64,000 nucleotides of DNA from assembly GCA_037833965.1 (NCBI GenBank), contig AP031352.1:4630501-4694500 (forward strand), read 5' to 3'. The notes under the pieces were generated by a model. It made no database searches, had not been told where the DNA came from, and was given only the letters and a program-made list of their open reading frames with translations. Shown piece by piece: positions 63,021 through 64,000 of the stretch (the stretch's first letter is position 1; each line of letters opens with the position of its first letter). Source of the stretch: Marchantia polymorpha subsp. ruderalis (taxonomy: Eukaryota; Streptophyta; Marchantiopsida; Marchantiales; Marchantiaceae). Both the position numbers and the translations under genes were made by a program.

Positions 63021-64000
63021 CAAAAAAAAAACTGAACTGATTTTACTCTTCAATTTTCTTATACATTTTACCAAAAAGCACAATGAAATAATTTTATATA
63101 CAGTTGACTCCTGCTGGATAGATGACATAAAGATTAATACTAGTAAACACAATGATTACTAACAAGTCATCTTCCATACATTCAATACTTATCTAGCAAT
63201 CACATGATATTGGCATTGACGTATACTTCAATTAATAGATTTATTTCTTATCTATCAAGCACACATATCATTGACGTAAGTATTGTAAATAGTTTACCAT
63301 AATATAGCTATATACTAATTTTGATTAATTTTAATGTTAACTAATCAAAGAAAATTACAAATCTCCAATAATCTAGATCAATGTATACTCTTTACACATA
63401 TATTCAAATTTTCTAATTATCACATGTGCATTAATGAGATATTCAAATAGTTTCCAAGTTCATTCATATTGATATACTTTTCATTCAATCAAATAATCTA
63501 TTTTGGATATTTATGAATATATTTTTCTAATTTATATTCTCTTTCAAACTTTTTATGATCAACTATCAAGATTAATAGCATAATTTGTGTTAGTTAATTC
63601 ATGAATTATTTTGATTGTGAAAAAAAAATTTGCAATATGGCAAGATAAAATACAAAATGTATGTTAAAATTAAATGAAATTTTCAACTTGTATAAAATTT
63701 TAAAATACGTTGCAAAATTACAAAAAATATTAATTTAATTGAAGATTAAACTTTGATGATATTACAAAAAATAAAATTGTTGTAGATAATGAAATGTGAT
63801 ATATTATATGAAAAATCAAATCTCTATGATGTGCATTTGAATAAAATTTTATCAATTTTGAATAACCACAAACTTTTATTTGTCTTGATGTAGCTCTTTA
63901 TGAATATTATTCATGAAATTGTTGATTGTTACTACTTTGATAAAAAATTTATCTCTTTAAATAAATTTTATCATACTTGATGTAGTTCTGGTATGATCAT
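63020..64000. other. AT-rich right end, no gene seen
   Basis: Stop-dense, AT-rich DNA. It may continue the gypsy fossil on its left, but no protein remnant can be read. Confidence 0.45.

Noticed and set aside
1-64000. CRISPR array, operon, bacterial or organelle insert
   Set aside because: No regularly spaced repeats, no bacterial-type gene packing and no recognisable plastid or mitochondrial gene; the introns and element types are those of a plant nuclear genome.

Overview
The window looks like nuclear DNA from a land plant, most likely a liverwort such as Marchantia. Genes carry several short introns with GT-AG borders. One gene encodes a chloroplast-type protease with a transit-like N-terminus, another a plant A-type cytochrome P450 with its intron at the family's usual place. 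Flanks of the genes are GC-rich and full of short CG-containing repeats. Between them lie very AT-rich, CG-poor tracts holding decayed LTR retrotransposons. The species is an inference; the plant assignment is firm.

Layout: 1-4735 has no gene I can recognise. A secreted GH17 beta-1,3-glucanase (minus, four exons) occupies 4736-6562. A GC-rich, CpG-rich stretch follows to about 13.3 kb with many overlapping chance ORFs. At about 13.35-13.68 kb (minus) lies what looks like the first exon of a MYND-type ubiquitin-specific protease; I find no catalytic exons for it. A short PPR-like relic sits near 14.75 kb. From 16.4 to 19.7 kb the DNA is AT-rich, with a gag zinc-knuckle remnant. The central gene island holds an 11-exon EGY2-type site-2 protease gene (plus, 23956-28657), a convergent small HMG-box gene (minus, 29569-30941) and, after a short Ty3/gypsy gag remnant near 32.9 kb, a two-exon CYP71-clan P450 gene (plus, 34336-36187).

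From 37.1 kb on, the DNA is mostly a desert of old mobile elements: a Ty1/copia fossil (minus, about 39.5-40.7 kb), a Ty3/gypsy fossil (plus, about 42.8-46.5 kb) interrupted by a probable solo LTR (about 43.37-44.13 kb), and a second gypsy integrase remnant near 62.8 kb. Two small ORFs that look coding but match nothing I know lie at 50577-50780 (minus) and 53123-53506 (plus). A GC-rich pocket at 53.6-55.7 kb interrupts the AT-rich terrain. Many near-perfect hairpins with 9-15 bp arms are scattered through the intergenic DNA.

The four confident host genes serve unrelated jobs (cell-wall glucan hydrolysis, thylakoid membrane proteolysis, chromatin binding, oxidative metabolism); I see no operon-like or clustered pathway. 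No clear new biological system was found. The most notable points are a P450 whose C-helix lacks the usual Trp and Arg, an orphan ubiquitin-protease first exon, two unrecognised coding-like ORFs, a CAGCAG tandem splice acceptor at the glucanase signal-peptide junction, and a pair of overlapping, mutually exclusive hairpins near 50.1 kb.
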